A stretch of 64,000 bases of DNA from Cyanobacteria bacterium FACHB-471 (GCA_014695345.1 JACJOC010000058.1:62001-126000), one strand, 5' to 3'; shown: positions 26,393 through 37,109, numbered from the stretch's first letter. The notes: generated by a model from the letters alone, not told the origin. Translations and numbers: made by a program.

Positions 26393-26700
26393 TAGAGGAT
26401 GGTTTGGCGGATGTCTTCTAGGGGAGATTTAGGGACATCCGGGCAGAGTTCTATGCTGACTCTAATTCTTCCTTTGTGCCAGCTTCGTTCACCAAATTTC
26501 AGGACTTCACAGGACAGTCCTTGTGAGAATAGGTGGGCTTCTTCATGAGATAGTAACCGTTGGGCGATCGCCTTCACAAACTCAGTGACTCTAAGAATTG
26601 GCGGCAAATCCAAATACTGCAAAAGTTTAGCAGATTCTACTGATAAAACTTCGTCACGGTTCAGTAGATCAAAGTTGTCTTGGTGTTGGGTTTCTTGCAT
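26392..26700 (-). CDS. KGK domain protein with short C-terminus
   Basis: A 102-residue KGK-family protein. The core reads LSCEVLKFGERSWHKGRIRVSIELCPDVP, where Lys-Gly-Arg replaces Lys-Gly-Lys, and the tail is SPLEDIRQTIL. It has a longer N-terminal region than its neighbour (LLQYLDLPPILRVTEFVKAIAQRLL). The tail is slightly shorter than those of the two paralogues, and the stop codon abuts a dispersed palindrome; truncation by insertion of the repeat is possible. The gene lies 6 bp after the decayed KGK gene and 88 bp before the next KGK gene. Confidence 0.78.
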   Translation of the reverse strand: MQETQHQDNFDLLNRDEVLSVESAKLLQYLDLPPILRVTEFVKAIAQRLLSHEEAHLFSQGLSCEVLKFGERSWHKGRIRVSIELCPDVPKSPLEDIRQTIL

Positions 26701-26706
26701 AAAATT

Positions 26707-27119
26707 CTATTCTTTGTCTTCAACTATCATTTGACGAATGCTGTCCAAAGATGATTCTGGCTGAATAGTTTCCGAAATATCGCTTTCATCTTCTTCTAAG
26801 AATTCAAGCTCTTCTACATAAAATTCAACCTCGACTTTAATTCGAACCTTTCCTACTTTCCAACTGTCAGAACCAACCTGAAGAATTTCGCATTTTATGC
26901 CGGAATCAAACCACCTGTTATGATCATCAGTTCTATTATTGAGAACTAAAATTTTTAGATCTATTTAAATTCCTTTACTTTTAAGTTCATTGCTAAACTG
27001 GCTTGCCAGAGAACTGATAAATCTACTGCTTTCTTAAATTCCCCAACTTTGTATGTGGAATCGCCCAACACCAACACATCGTCATTTCCGCAGTTTCATT
27101 TTTCAAACTTCTCACTCAT
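26707..27119 (-). pseudogene. Decayed KGK domain gene (nonsense codon plus frameshift)
   Basis: Translating the minus strand from the ATG at 27117-27119 gives MSEKFEK, an in-frame TGA (27096-27098), then NCGNDDVLVLGDSTYKVGEF and on to a TAG at 26961-26963. Just before that point the neighbouring frame takes over with LKILVLNNR, CEILQVGSDSWKVGKVRIKV and a tail SSLDSIRQMIVEDKE ending at the TAG 26707-26709. Both pieces match the KGK layout of the two following genes, including the D-D-V-L N-terminal signature, the KVGKV motif and the final SLDSIRQ. At least two lesions are therefore present. The TGA could come from a single change of a leucine TTA. The gene is the upstream member of three tandem paralogues. 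Confidence 0.82.
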
Positions 27120-27183
27120 GGTAATTTTGTTCAGTTACAAATAAATGCTTGAAAGGTGAGTGTAGTTGAAGCAAATTTCTCCG

Positions 27184-27256
27184 GAGAGGGCGTAGCATTC
27201 GGGCGGAAATTTCTGGTTTGTTCTAGGGTTAATTTACCGAATGCTGCACCTCTACA
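27184..27256. repeat. Dispersed inverted-repeat element ('GCATTCGG' type)
   Basis: Two 19-bp arms, GAGAGGGCGTAGCATTCGG (27184-27202) and the nearly complementary CCGAATGCTGCACCTCTAC (27238-27256), flank an AT-rich 35-bp centre. It lies 10 bp beyond the stop of the GTPase gene. Elements with GCATTCGG/CCGAATGC arms are a frequent intergenic repeat in filamentous cyanobacteria. It could act as an RNA hairpin at the 3' end of the GTPase transcript. Confidence 0.75.
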
Positions 27257-27266
27257 GTTTTTTGAG

Positions 27267-29799
27267 CTATGGGGTTGATTTTTCAAATAGCTTTTGATGT
27301 TCTGCTTCCGCTAAAGAGGCGATCGCCCCATTCGTTTCAGCGGTGACATCAGCTTCAAGCACTTCTGAAACTTCTAATTGAGGAGATAGGTCTGGGATTG
27401 GTAGAGGCATGAGCAGATCTGACCCGTTAATTTCTGGTAGCTTTTTGCGATCGAGATGCATAGATTCGAGGCAAGTGTTAATGCCTGCGATCGCCCTGTT
27501 GTAGACCGCAATTTTTTGCTCAACCTCAGCTTGTTTACGACGATTGGTTTTAAGTTTTTCCTCTGCTTCTTTATCGAGGATTTGAGAGAGGTAAAGCCGC
27601 GCCTGATCGTACTGCTGCAGGATTGCTTCTGCCTGTTGGCTTGCGCTGGTTAGCAAGTGATAGTTGAGCGTTTGGTTGATGGTTTGGCGAAAGGTTCGCA
27701 TTACCGTTTCTTTCACTTTTTGCTCAAAGTCGAGCTTGAGCAGTTGGCGAATGGCGGGTTCAGCTTCGATCATGTTTTGGTAGTCGTAACCCCGGCAAGC
27801 CTGTTGCAGGGTTTGGCGCAATTGCCACATGGCGCAGGTGCCCTCAGTGTAAAATTCAGGACGCTCACGCACATAGCGATCGCACTCCGTCCGGGCTTCG
27901 TTTACCACTGCCTTTTTCACCCGCTCTAGCAGTAGATTCAGGTTGCGCTCAATGCTGTCATCGTTTCCTAGCAGGCGATAGAGGTTGCGGTAATATTCCT
28001 GCTGTTTAACCCGATTGGTGAGTCGATGGAAGAAGTTGGTGACGACCTCAACAGCAGATTCGACCAGCACATCTTCTAGCCCATTTGCCAAGTAGTAGAA
28101 AGCCTCAGTCAAAATGCCCAACAGTGGCACAACAGAGTTGCGCTTATGGCTTGCCTGGGCGCGTTTGTGGACTTCGCCCACGGAGAAAGTGTTGAGCAAT
28201 TCGTCCAAACGGCTAACCATTCTGGCTTTGAGCTTGAGGAAGTCGCGCTCTAAGGTGGAGTTGCTGGCGCTGGCGATCGCCTCATTCACTTCCCACTCAA
28301 TGTCTTTCTGGAACGCATCTCCAACCTGCTTTAGCTCCTTGCTAAGTTGCCTGAGTTCCTGTTCCTTAATTGCCTCAATGTCTTGCGGTTGGCTTTCCAA
28401 TTCTCGCCAGGTTTCCAGGTAAGACTTCCGCAAACTAATGCAGAGCGGCTGTAGGTCGTCTGCCAGGTTTGCCAGCAGCAGAGGGCGCTTTTCTTCAGTT
28501 AGGTAGCGAGTTACTGCAGTGCGAAATTCTTCGATGCCACTGTCTAGAATCAGTTGCTCAACCAGCGGATCTCCCTGTTCGCTGAGAATTCGCACATAGT
28601 TTTCGTTGGGCGATTCGTAGCTTTTGACATCAATGCGGAAGCGATCCGCAGGTAGCTTGCCAGAGCTGGCGCAATAGCGGTTAAACTCGCTGACAAATTG
28701 CGGTGTTTCTTCGTGTGCGTTAGTGTCCTGAACGTTCTTAGCAAAGAGGGTATCTAGTCCAAAGCGATCGCCTCTTCCTGCTGCTTTAATTTGACTGCCG
28801 TAGAAGCCCAATAGTCCACTAGTTCTATAAACGCGGCTAGAATCACGAAACTGTTCTTGAATCAGGTTATCGAGCCGTTGCCGCAGTTGGGTGTTGTACC
28901 AGGTTTCATCGACGCGGTTAAAGACGTAGAAGAGGCGATCGCGAATACCGGGATTAGAACGAGTTCGTTCTAGCAGATCGGTTTCTTCAGTGGTCATATC
29001 GCCTGCCGACGCGGGTTTCAGCACACAGACAACGGCGGACGTATCTGAGTCTTCAATTTTGCGATAGGTTAAGTCAGCATCACGCTTGACGGGGGCATCA
29101 ATTCCCGGTGTATCAATCAGAATGTTGCCATCTTTGAGCAAATCATGGTGACAGTTAATATTCCACCCGCTTTAGTACAGCACTGTTGCTGCCTCGACGG
29201 GCATAGCTAGCGGCTTCCTGAAGCGTCGAGAAGTTGAAATGCTCCATTGAATAGGTCGTGTTGCTGACCGTATTAATGTGGTCGCGGTTGTTGAGCAATC
29301 CTTCGATCAGAAAATGGAGAGCGCTGGCTTGTTTCGCCCGTTCTGACTTACTCTCTCCACCTTCCTGGTGAATGATTTCCCGGCATTTTCGCCGCAGCAG
29401 ATCCACCACTTCCATTTGATTGACGTTCACCGATGCAGTCAGTCCTAATCGCTGACAGAGGACGCTTGCCTGCTCTCGAATTTCTGCCTCACTCAGGAAG
29501 GTCAACACCACCCGCTCTTTGCCTGGTTCTGCATAAGCAATCTGACATTCGGTGCCAGTAGCGTGCCCTTCAGCGCTGTAGAGCAATTCTCGCTCCAGCA
29601 AAGCGTTGATCAGCATCGATTTTCCGGCGCTAAATGCTCCCGCGAACACGATCTCAAAAGTGGGGGCGATCGCCTTTCTTAAGGACGTATGAATCGCGGT
29701 CGTGTTTTGTTGCGATCGCAGCGAAGGTTCTTGGTTGAGCAATTGCAACAGTGCATCAACTTGCTCTTGCAGACTTTGGCAGGAGGGCAATTCGTCCAT
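27267..29799 (-). pseudogene. Dynamin-like GTPase, interrupted by one frameshift
   Basis: Two adjacent frames together encode a bacterial dynamin-like protein of about 844 residues. The upstream piece (from ATG 29799; MDELPSC) carries the G1 loop GAFSAGKS at 54-61 and the G2 region GHATGTEC. It runs into TAA just after LKRVEY. The downstream piece resumes within a few bases as HHDLLKDGN, then the G3 motif DTPGID, G4 FNRVDE and a long helical stalk with coiled coils to the C-terminus. Skipping a single T near 29155-29160 restores one continuous frame, so a one-base insertion (real or a sequencing error) is the simplest cause. Such proteins remodel membranes in cyanobacteria. The start at 29799 is preferred to a longer frame because the family begins close to it. 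Confidence 0.85.
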
Positions 29800-29977
29800 C
29801 GGTAGTGGAGTCCTTATGTGGGAAATGCTTGACGATAAAGAGGGATACCTTGCCCAGCATTCCCACTCCACATTTCAAGATTGAAGTGGTGGTACGGATT
29901 TCAACCCATACTGATAGAAAATTTCAGACCTCGCAGCTAGCTGAGTACTCTAAACTTGCCGCAGTACAACAGCAAAC

Positions 29978-30331
29978 TCATGACAATACAGCTTTAATTC
30001 GAGCTAACAATTCACTGGTGTTGAAAGGTTTAGTGATGTAGTCGTTTGCACCTGCTTCTAGCCCCCAGGTTTTGTCAATGTCCTGGTCTTTGGCTGAGAG
30101 AATTACAATTGGCACATTAGAAAAGGCCCGAATGCGCCAGCAGACCTCCATGCCGCCGACTTCTGGCAGCATCAGGTCAAGCAAAATCACATCGGGAACT
30201 TGCTTATGAAACTGCTTAATTGCGGTTGCTCCGTCTGAGGCAGTTGTAACGTCATAGCCTTCTTTTCGTAAAGCGTAGCTGAGGCTATCTCTTAAAGGAG
30301 CTTCATCATCTACGATTAATACGTGTGGCAT
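29978..30331 (-). CDS. Single-domain response regulator (receiver only)
   Basis: A 117-residue CheY-like receiver with no output domain. The acid pocket is VDDE at 7-10, the phospho-acceptor is Asp52 in LLDLMLP, the switch Ser79 is in LSA, and Lys101 is in TKPF. The wording 'KDQDIDKTWGLEAGANDYITKPF' around the switch is that of OmpR/PatA-type receivers. It would act by protein-protein contact, receiving phosphate from a kinase such as the large hybrid kinase encoded nearby on the opposite strand, although that pairing is only inferred. The TAA of this gene lies 178 bp from the start of the GTPase gene on the same strand. Confidence 0.92.
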   Translation of the reverse strand: MPHVLIVDDEAPLRDSLSYALRKEGYDVTTASDGATAIKQFHKQVPDVILLDLMLPEVGGMEVCWRIRAFSNVPIVILSAKDQDIDKTWGLEAGANDYITKPFNTSELLARIKAVLS

Positions 30332-30443
30332 GGTTCAGATGAGTTTTTAACTTTTGTATCCTCTCTGACATTTTATCCTTAATGGTAGTTGTCACCTGCT
30401 TCTAAGGTAGTGACCATTTTGTTCCTGAGCGGCTACAGCCAAG

Positions 30444-30743
30444 CTATTGAGCTCGGAGGTCTGCCATCAACAGATTGATCCGCTCTGCCACATCCGCTTT
30501 TCCTTCTGGGTCAGCATTATGCAAAAAAATATCGAGAACAAACCAGCGGCAAAGAGCAGGGTCAATTTGTACCAGGTTAAGCATGACTGCGTTTAAAACT
30601 TCTGTCACCAGGTCATCAGGAAGCCGGCGAATTTCGTCGCAGATGGCGATCGCTTCTTCAGTTTTCTGGGTTTCTCTTGCCGCCACCATTACCTTAACCA
30701 CTGCATTAACCAGCTTGCCTAAGTCATTTTCCAAATCGTTCAT
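30444..30743 (-). CDS. Small alpha-helical protein of unknown function
   Basis: A 99-residue protein from ATG 30743 (MNDLENDLGKLVNAVVKVM), helical and acidic, without signal peptide. A longer frame from 30818 would add 25 residues that look like translated leader, so the shorter start is chosen. It has the pattern EAIAICDEIRRLPDDLVTEVL, which reminds me of small cyanobacterial helical repeat proteins, but no family is recognised. It lies 112 bp upstream of the receiver gene on the same strand, so the two may be co-transcribed. Confidence 0.62.
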   Translation of the reverse strand: MNDLENDLGKLVNAVVKVMVAARETQKTEEAIAICDEIRRLPDDLVTEVLNAVMLNLVQIDPALCRWFVLDIFLHNADPEGKADVAERINLLMADLRAQ

Positions 30744-31231
30744 GTTGTGAGAACTGTTAATAATCGCTAAGTTGATCAAATTCAAAATAAATTTATGTAA
30801 GAAGGCGGAAACCGGCACACCACGCTTCCGCCTTCACCATAATTTTTTCGTGAATCCTAACACGGGAGTTGAAACAGTTTCCACAGCAATAAACCCCTTA
30901 TCCTCCTTTTTCCGTGGAAAGAGCTGTACTAGTGAAAACAGAAAAAAACGGCATCTATCTTTTGGCAGAGATGTTTCTTCCTGTTCCTGCCCGATAATAT
31001 TTGAGGAGTGAGACTTGCCCGACAAGTCTTTATTTCTCCGCGATCAACAGTGATCAGACAAGAAATGTCATTGATGTTACCGAATCAATCGAAGAACTGG
31101 AAAAGTGTCTTAGTAGGAACGCTTTCCAGTTAGCATGGGTCATTGTTGTAACCTCACGTTTCAACCTCAGGTGCATTAATCTCCTTGCTACTCTCACTTA
31201 ATTTGCCTCACGTCTTAATAAGGATTAAGCC
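30744..31231. promoter_or_regulatory. Divergent region upstream of the poly-HAMP kinase, with a 10-bp hairpin
   Basis: This 488-bp gap separates the small minus-strand gene from the plus-strand hybrid kinase. A perfect 10-bp stem (GAAGGCGGAA / TTCCGCCTTC) with a 15-nt loop lies at 30801-30835, within the likely leader of the minus-strand gene. On the plus strand it is followed 10 bp later by a run of six T, so it could instead end a plus-strand transcript. No further gene is seen. Confidence 0.5.
30801..30835. other. Perfect 10-bp stem-loop in a leader region
   Basis: The arms GAAGGCGGAA and TTCCGCCTTC pair perfectly around a 15-nt loop. The loop is rich in A and C (CCGGCACACCACG). Read from the minus strand it lies 58 bp before the ATG of the small helical protein and may be part of its 5' leader; read from the plus strand it resembles a weak terminator. 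Confidence 0.45.
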
Positions 31232-34200
31232 ATGCCGACCGTGACAGCCAACAGTGACACTGACAATCTTGACCCCAAGCAACTTTTAAGAGTGCTGACA
31301 GAGGTAAAGAAAGGAAACTTTTCGGTAAGAATGCCTAATGACCAAACGGGCATTTCTGGAAAGATTTCTGACACGCTGAACGAAATCATCGAAATGAATC
31401 AGCGCATGGCTCAGGAGTTGGAGCATGTCAGTACGGTAGTGGGCAAAGAGGGCAAGATTGACCAGCGAGCTTCTTTGGGCAATGCCACAGGTTCCTGGAC
31501 AGCGTGTGTTGAGTCGGTCAATACCTTAATTACTGACCTGGTGCAGCCTATGGAGGAAACCACCCGTGTAATCCGGGCGGTTGCTAGTGGTGACTTGTCA
31601 CAGTCGATCGCCACTGAAATTGAGGGACGACCGCTGCGAGGTGAATTCCTGCAAACCGCGCAAATCGTCAACACGATGGTGGGGCAGCTCAATTCCTTTG
31701 CCTCTGAGGTGACGAAGGTAGCTAGAGAGGTGGGCACCGAAGGAAAACTCGGTGTACAGGCAGAAGTGGAAGGCGTTGCCGGAACCTGGAAAGACCTGAC
31801 CGACAGTGTGAACTCTATGGCGGGCAGCTTGACGGCGCAGGTGCGAAACATTGCCGAAGTCACGACAGCGATCGCCAACGGTGACCTCTCCAAGAAAATC
31901 ACCGTAAATGTGAAAGGAGAAATCTTAGAGCTGAAAGACACGATCAATGTGATGGTGGATCAGCTCAACTCCTTCGCTTCAGAGGTAACGCGGGTCGCGC
32001 GAGAAGTTGGTACAGAAGGGAAACTCGGCGTACAGGCAGAAGTCCGAGGCGTTGCCGGAACCTGGAAAGATTTGACCGATTCCGTCAACTTCATGGCGGG
32101 CAGCTTGACGGCGCAGGTGCGGAATATTGCTGAAGTTACGACAGCGATCGCCAACGGTGACCTCTCCAAGAAAATCACCGTGGATGTAAAAGGAGAAATT
32201 CTAGAGCTAAAAGACACGATCAATGTGATGGTGGATCAGCTCAACTCCTTTGCCTCTGAGGTAACGCGGGTCGCGCGAGAAGTCGGAACAGAAGGGAAAC
32301 TCGGTGTACAGGCAGATGTAAAAGGTGTCGCCGGAACCTGGAAAGACCTCACCGATTCGGTGAACTCGATGGCAGGCAGCTTGACGGCGCAAGTACGAAA
32401 CATTGCCGAAGTCACGACGGCAGTAGCGAATGGCGACCTCTCCAAGAAAATCACGGTAGATGTGAAGGGCGAGATTCTGGAGCTAAAAGACACGATCAAT
32501 GTGATGGTGGATCAGCTCAACTCCTTTGCTTCAGAGGTAACCCGGGTCGCGCGAGAAGTGGGAACGGAAGGTAAGCTCGGTGTGCAGGCAGAAGTCCGAG
32601 GGGTAGCCGGAACCTGGAAAGACCTGACCGACAGTGTGAACTCGATGGCAGGCAGTTTGACGGCGCAGGTGCGAAATATTGCCGAAGTGACGACAGCGAT
32701 CGCGAACGGCGACCTCTCCAAGAAAATTACTGTTCAAGTCAAAGGCGAAATTCTTGAACTGAAAGACACGATTAACACGATGGTCGATCAGTTAAGCGGC
32801 TTTGCCTCAGAGGTAACGCGGGTGGCGCGAGAGGTGGGTTCAGAAGGAAAGCTGGGTGTGCAGGCAGACGTGCGCGGTGTAGCCGGAACCTGGAAAGACC
32901 TCACCGACTCCGTCAACTTCATGGCAGGCAGCTTGACGGCGCAGGTGCGGAACATCGCCGAAGTCACGACGGCGGTGGCGAACGGCGACCTGTCGAAGAA
33001 AATCACCGTCGATGTGAAAGGTGAGATTCTCGAACTGAAAAACACGATCAACATCATGGTTGATCAGTTAAACTCCTTCGCCTCAGAGGTAACGCGGGTT
33101 GCGCGAGAGGTGGGAACAGAAGGAAAACTGGGTGTGCAAGCCGAAGTCCGAGGAGTAGCCGGAACCTGGAAAGACCTCACCGACTCGGTGAACTCGATGG
33201 CGGGCAGCTTGACCGCGCAAGTGCGGAACATTGCCGAAGTCACGACAGCGGTGGCGAACGGCGACCTGTCGAAGAAAATCACGGTGGATGTAAAGGGCGA
33301 AATCCTCGAGCTGAAAAACACGATCAACACGATGGTGGATCAGTTGAGCGGCTTTGCTTCTGAGGTAACCAGGGTGGCGCGCGAGGTAGGTTCAGAAGGC
33401 AAGCTGGGTGTGCAAGCCTATGTGCGCGGTGTAGCGGGTATCTGGAAAGACCTGACGGACTCCGTGAACTTCATGGCAGGCAGCTTAACAGCGCAGGTAC
33501 GAAACATCGCCGAAGTGACCAAAGCGGTGGCCAACGGCGACCTATCTAAGAAAATTACGGTGGATGTAAAGGGCGAAATCCTCGAACTGAAAAACACGAT
33601 CAATACGATGGTGGATCAGTTAAATTCCTTTGCCTCTGAGGTAACGCGGGTGGCAAAAGAGGTAGGCACTGAGGGAATTCTGGGCGGTCAGGCAGATGTG
33701 CGCGGTGTAGCCGGAACCTGGAAAGACCTGACCGACTCGGTGAACTCAATGGCAGGCAACCTCACCGCCCAAGTGCGAGGCATCGCGAAAGTCGTGACGG
33801 CGGTGGCAAACGGCGACCTGAAGCGAAAGCTAATGCTGGAGGCGAAGGGCGAAATTGAAACCCTGGCAGACACAATCAACGAGATGATCGATACGCTGGC
33901 AACCTTCGCTGACCAGGTAACGACGGTGGCGCGGGAAGTAGGGATCGAAGGAAAACTGGGCGGTCAGGCGAAGGTTCCGGGTGCGGCAGGTACGTGGCGC
34001 GACCTAACCGACAACGTGAACGAACTGGCGGCAAACTTGACCACACAGGTGAGGGCGATCGCCGAAGTAGCAACTGCTGTGACCAAGGGCGACTTAACCC
34101 GGTCGATTTCCGTTGCCGCAGAAGGCGAGGTGGCGATCCTCAAAGACAACATCAACCAGATGATCGCCAACCTGCGCGAGACGACGCAGAAAAACACCGA

Positions 34201-37051
34201 GCAAGACTGGCTCAAGACCAACCTGGCTAAGTTCACTCGCATGTTGCAGGGGCAACGCGACCTGGAAACAGTGTCCAAGCTAATTCTGTCGGAACTAGCT
34301 CCCCTGGTATCGGCACAGCACGGCGTATTCTACTTAATGGACGGTGGCGAACAGCAGGAAGCCTGCCTGAAGCTACTTAGCACCTACGCTTACCGAGAGC
34401 GCAAGCATCTAGCCAATCGCTTCCACCTGGGTGAAGGACTGGTGGGTCAGTGCGCTTTAGAAAAAGAGCGGATCTTGATTACCGAAGTACCTCATGACTA
34501 CGTCAAGATCAGTTCGGGTTTAGGGGAAGCTTCACCGCTGAATCTGGTGGTTCTGCCCGTTCTATTTGAAGGGCAGGTAACGGCTGTAATTGAGCTAGCT
34601 TCCTTCCGCCGCTTCAGCGAAATTCACCTCACTTTCTTTGACCAACTCACCGAAAGTATTGCGATCGTACTTAACACAATCGCCGCCAGTATGAGAACCG
34701 AGGAACTGCTGAAGCAGTCCCAATCTCTGACCGAAGAACTCCAGAGCCAGCAAAAGGAGCTAACCGACACCAACAAGCGACTAGAGCAACAGGCTCAGTC
34801 ACTCAAGGCATCGGAAGAACTGCTGAAGAGCCAGCAAGAACAGCTTCAGCAAACCAATGAGGAGCTAGAAGAAAAAGCTGAACTGCTGGTACTGCAAAAC
34901 CGCGAAGTGGAGCGTAAAAATAGCGAGATTGAACAGGCTCGACAATCTTTAGAGGAAAAAGCTGAACAGCTTGCCATGACCTCAAAGTACAAGTCTGAGT
35001 TTCTGGCTAATATGTCCCACGAGTTACGCACCCCGCTAAATAGTCTGCTGATTTTGGCGCGGCTGCTGACTGAGAACAATGACGGCAACCTCACCAGCAA
35101 ACAGGTTGACTATGCCCGCACCATCTACTCTTCTGGCAACGACCTACTTGGCTTAATTAACGATATTCTCGACCTAGCAAAAATTGAATCTGGCACCATG
35201 TCAGTGGATGTCAGCCAGATTCACTTTAACGATCTGCGCGACCAGATTGAGCGAACTTTTCGACAAGTGGCCCAGGACAAAAAGCTAGAGTTTTCGATTG
35301 AATTCGCCGAAAACTTACCTTCGGCACTTTACACCGATCCCAAGCGACTCCTGCAAGTATTGAAGAACCTGCTGTCTAACGCCTTCAAATTTACTGAGCA
35401 GGGGCAGGTGTGTCTGCGGGTTGGGGTGGTGACTCAGGGCTGGAGTTCTCAGCGATCGCCCCTCTCTAGAGCTAACTCAGTGATTGCCTTCTCAGTTACC
35501 GACACCGGCATTGGCATTGCCCCTGAAAAGCAACGCCTGATCTTTGAGGCCTTCCAGCAGGCAGATGGCACAACCAGCCGCAAGTATGGCGGCACAGGGT
35601 TGGGGCTATCGATTAGCCGAGAAATTGCTCAGATGCTAGGTGGCGAAATTGCTCTAGTCAGCCAACCAGAGCAGGGCAGCACATTCACCCTCTATTTACC
35701 CCAGACCTATGTAAGCCCAGAGGATAAGCCCCAAGACCCCATCACCAGAACCCTCAGAAACGCTGAGTTGGTAACCACCTCTATCAGCTCTAGCGGACTA
35801 ACAAGCCTATCGCTCTCCGGCACAAGTAGCTTGCCTGCCGCCGATATCGAAGACGATCGAGGCAACATCGAACCGGGCGATCGCGTTCTCCTGGTGATTG
35901 AAGACGACCTCAACTTTGCCCGAATTCTACTCGACATGGCGCGATCGCAGGGCTTTAAGGGCATCGCCGCCAGCCGCAGCGACGTAGGACTGATGCTCGC
36001 GAAAGAGTTTAAGCCCGCTGCGATCATGCTCGATATTCGTCTACCTGTGATGGACGGTTGGACGGTACTCGATCGGCTAAAGCGTGATCCTGAGACTCGC
36101 CATATCCCTGTTCACATGATGTCGGTCGAGGAAGGGAAGCACAAGAGCTTGAAGCTAGGGGCGATCGCCTACCTGCAAAAGCCTGTCAGCAGTGAATCTC
36201 TGTCAAATGCGCTGACCGACATCAAGAGCTTCATTGACCGTCCAGTCAAGCATCTGTTGCTGATCGAAGCCGATGAAATGCAGCGGCACAGCATCGTAGA
36301 CCTGATTGGCAATAGTGACGTTAGCACGACCGCCGTCAGCAGCGGCTCCGCTGCCATCGAAGCACTGCAGTCAGGGCACTTTGACTGCATCGTGCTAGAC
36401 ATGGGCTTGCCCGACATCTCCGGTCTAGAACTGCTGGAGCAAATCCGCCGTGAAGCCCCCAACGCCAATTTGCCCATCGTTATCTACGTCGGCAAAGAAC
36501 TGTCCGCGCAAGAGGAAATTCAACTTCAGCAACTTGCCGAAACGACCGTCGTGCGAGAAGTCCGCACCCCCGAACGGTTGCTCGATGAAACGTCTCTATT
36601 TCTGCACCGAATTCAAGCAAACCTGCCTGCCCCCAAGCGGCAGATGCTAGAGCAGTTGCAGAAGTCTGACCCCATCCTCGCCAATAAAAAGGTGCTGATT
36701 GTAGATGACGACATCCGCAACATCTTTGCCCTAACCAGCGTGCTAGAGCGCTATCAAATGCAAATCATTCATGCCGAAAATGGGCGAGATGGCATTGCGT
36801 TGCTGCAATCTATGTCAGATGTTGACCTGGTATTGATGGACGTGATGATGCCTGAAATGGACGGTTACGAAACCATGCAGGCAATTCGTCAGGAAGAGGG
36901 TTTCAATGATCTTCCGATCATTGCCCTGACGGCAAAGGCGATGATGGGCGATCGCGAGAAATGCATTGAAGCGGGCGCATCTGACTACATCACCAAACCC
37001 GTCAACACGGATCAACTGCTGTCGCTGCTGCGAGTTTGGCTGTATCGGTAG
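31232..37051 (+). CDS. Soluble hybrid histidine kinase: poly-HAMP array, GAF, HisKA-HATPase, three receivers
   Basis: A 1939-residue cytoplasmic signalling protein with no membrane helix. Residues about 10-985 are a chain of HAMP-type modules: two diverged units, then seven nearly identical 92-residue units starting at residue 204 (VRNIAEVT...), then two diverged ones. A GAF domain follows (about 1005-1150), then a coiled coil (1160-1255), HisKA with His1263 in SHELRTPLN, and HATPase with [16 protein letters not shown] and GGTGLGLS. Three receivers end the protein, with acceptor Asp1601, Asp1723 and Asp1870; the middle one has lost the usual acid pair and lysine. The plan resembles fungal group III (Nik1/Os-1) kinases. 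Input may come through the GAF domain, the array or both. A receiver-PAS-kinase gene follows on the same strand. Confidence 0.95.
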   Translation: MPTVTANSDTDNLDPKQLLRVLTEVKKGNFSVRMPNDQTGISGKISDTLNEIIEMNQRMAQELEHVSTVVGKEGKIDQRASLGNATGSWTACVESVNTLITDLVQPMEETTRVIRAVASGDLSQSIATEIEGRPLRGEFLQTAQIVNTMVGQLNSFASEVTKVAREVGTEGKLGVQAEVEGVAGTWKDLTDSVNSMAGSLTAQVRNIAEVTTAIANGDLSKKITVNVKGEILELKDTINVMVDQLNSFASEVTRVAREVGTEGKLGVQAEVRGVAGTWKDLTDSVNFMAGSLTAQVRNIAEVTTAIANGDLSKKITVDVKGEILELKDTINVMVDQLNSFASEVTRVAREVGTEGKLGVQADVKGVAGTWKDLTDSVNSMAGSLTAQVRNIAEVTTAVANGDLSKKITVDVKGEILELKDTINVMVDQLNSFASEVTRVAREVGTEGKLGVQAEVRGVAGTWKDLTDSVNSMAGSLTAQVRNIAEVTTAIANGDLSKKITVQVKGEILELKDTINTMVDQLSGFASEVTRVAREVGSEGKLGVQADVRGVAGTWKDLTDSVNFMAGSLTAQVRNIAEVTTAVANGDLSKKITVDVKGEILELKNTINIMVDQLNSFASEVTRVAREVGTEGKLGVQAEVRGVAGTWKDLTDSVNSMAGSLTAQVRNIAEVTTAVANGDLSKKITVDVKGEILELKNTINTMVDQLSGFASEVTRVAREVGSEGKLGVQAYVRGVAGIWKDLTDSVNFMAGSLTAQVRNIAEVTKAVANGDLSKKITVDVKGEILELKNTINTMVDQLNSFASEVTRVAKEVGTEGILGGQADVRGVAGTWKDLTDSVNSMAGNLTAQVRGIAKVVTAVANGDLKRKLMLEAKGEIETLADTINEMIDTLATFADQVTTVAREVGIEGKLGGQAKVPGAAGTWRDLTDNVNELAANLTTQVRAIAEVATAVTKGDLTRSISVAAEGEVAILKDNINQMIANLRETTQKNTEQDWLKTNLAKFTRMLQGQRDLETVSKLILSELAPLVSAQHGVFYLMDGGEQQEACLKLLSTYAYRERKHLANRFHLGEGLVGQCALEKERILITEVPHDYVKISSGLGEASPLNLVVLPVLFEGQVTAVIELASFRRFSEIHLTFFDQLTESIAIVLNTIAASMRTEELLKQSQSLTEELQSQQKELTDTNKRLEQQAQSLKASEELLKSQQEQLQQTNEELEEKAELLVLQNREVERKNSEIEQARQSLEEKAEQLAMTSKYKSEFLANMSHELRTPLNSLLILARLLTENNDGNLTSKQVDYARTIYSSGNDLLGLINDILDLAKIESGTMSVDVSQIHFNDLRDQIERTFRQVAQDKKLEFSIEFAENLPSALYTDPKRLLQVLKNLLSNAFKFTEQGQVCLRVGVVTQGWSSQRSPLSRANSVIAFSVTDTGIGIAPEKQRLIFEAFQQADGTTSRKYGGTGLGLSISREIAQMLGGEIALVSQPEQGSTFTLYLPQTYVSPEDKPQDPITRTLRNAELVTTSISSSGLTSLSLSGTSSLPAADIEDDRGNIEPGDRVLLVIEDDLNFARILLDMARSQGFKGIAASRSDVGLMLAKEFKPAAIMLDIRLPVMDGWTVLDRLKRDPETRHIPVHMMSVEEGKHKSLKLGAIAYLQKPVSSESLSNALTDIKSFIDRPVKHLLLIEADEMQRHSIVDLIGNSDVSTTAVSSGSAAIEALQSGHFDCIVLDMGLPDISGLELLEQIRREAPNANLPIVIYVGKELSAQEEIQLQQLAETTVVREVRTPERLLDETSLFLHRIQANLPAPKRQMLEQLQKSDPILANKKVLIVDDDIRNIFALTSVLERYQMQIIHAENGRDGIALLQSMSDVDLVLMDVMMPEMDGYETMQAIRQEEGFNDLPIIALTAKAMMGDREKCIEAGASDYITKPVNTDQLLSLLRVWLYR
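31841..34048 (+). repeat. In-frame tandem array of 276-bp HAMP units (8 complete periods)
   Basis: The codons for VRNIAEV or its variants recur at 31841, 32117, 32393, 32669, 32945, 33221, 33497, 33773 and 34049, that is with exactly 276 bp between each. The first seven units are almost identical in protein, yet differ at many third codon positions; the eighth (33773) is clearly diverged. The exact spacing means no indel has been fixed across 2.2 kb. Confidence 0.95.
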
Positions 37052-37081
37052 GAATGAAGATGGCGATCGCAGGCTAATTTT

Positions 37082-37109
37082 GTAGGGGCGGTTCGCGAAC
37101 CGCCCCTAC
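37082..37109. repeat. Perfect 28-bp palindrome
   Basis: The two 14-bp arms GTAGGGGCGGTTCG and CGAACCGCCCCTAC are perfectly complementary without a loop, 30 bp after the kinase stop codon. Related elements with the same GTAGGGG/CCCCTAC ends lie at 40006-40033 and 55614-55638. As RNA it would form a very stable hairpin, though without a T-run. Confidence 0.85.

Noticed and set aside
30801-30835. Yfr2-like small RNA, because of a GGAAAC-containing hairpin
   Set aside because: The GGAAAC lies at the stem edge and not in an exposed loop as in Yfr2, and no promoter or terminator frames a small RNA.
31411-33879. Series of similar antisense frames of 60-180 codons across the HAMP array
   Set aside because: They repeat with the same 276-bp period as the sense gene and their sequence is fully explained by it; no start sites or independent constraint are visible.
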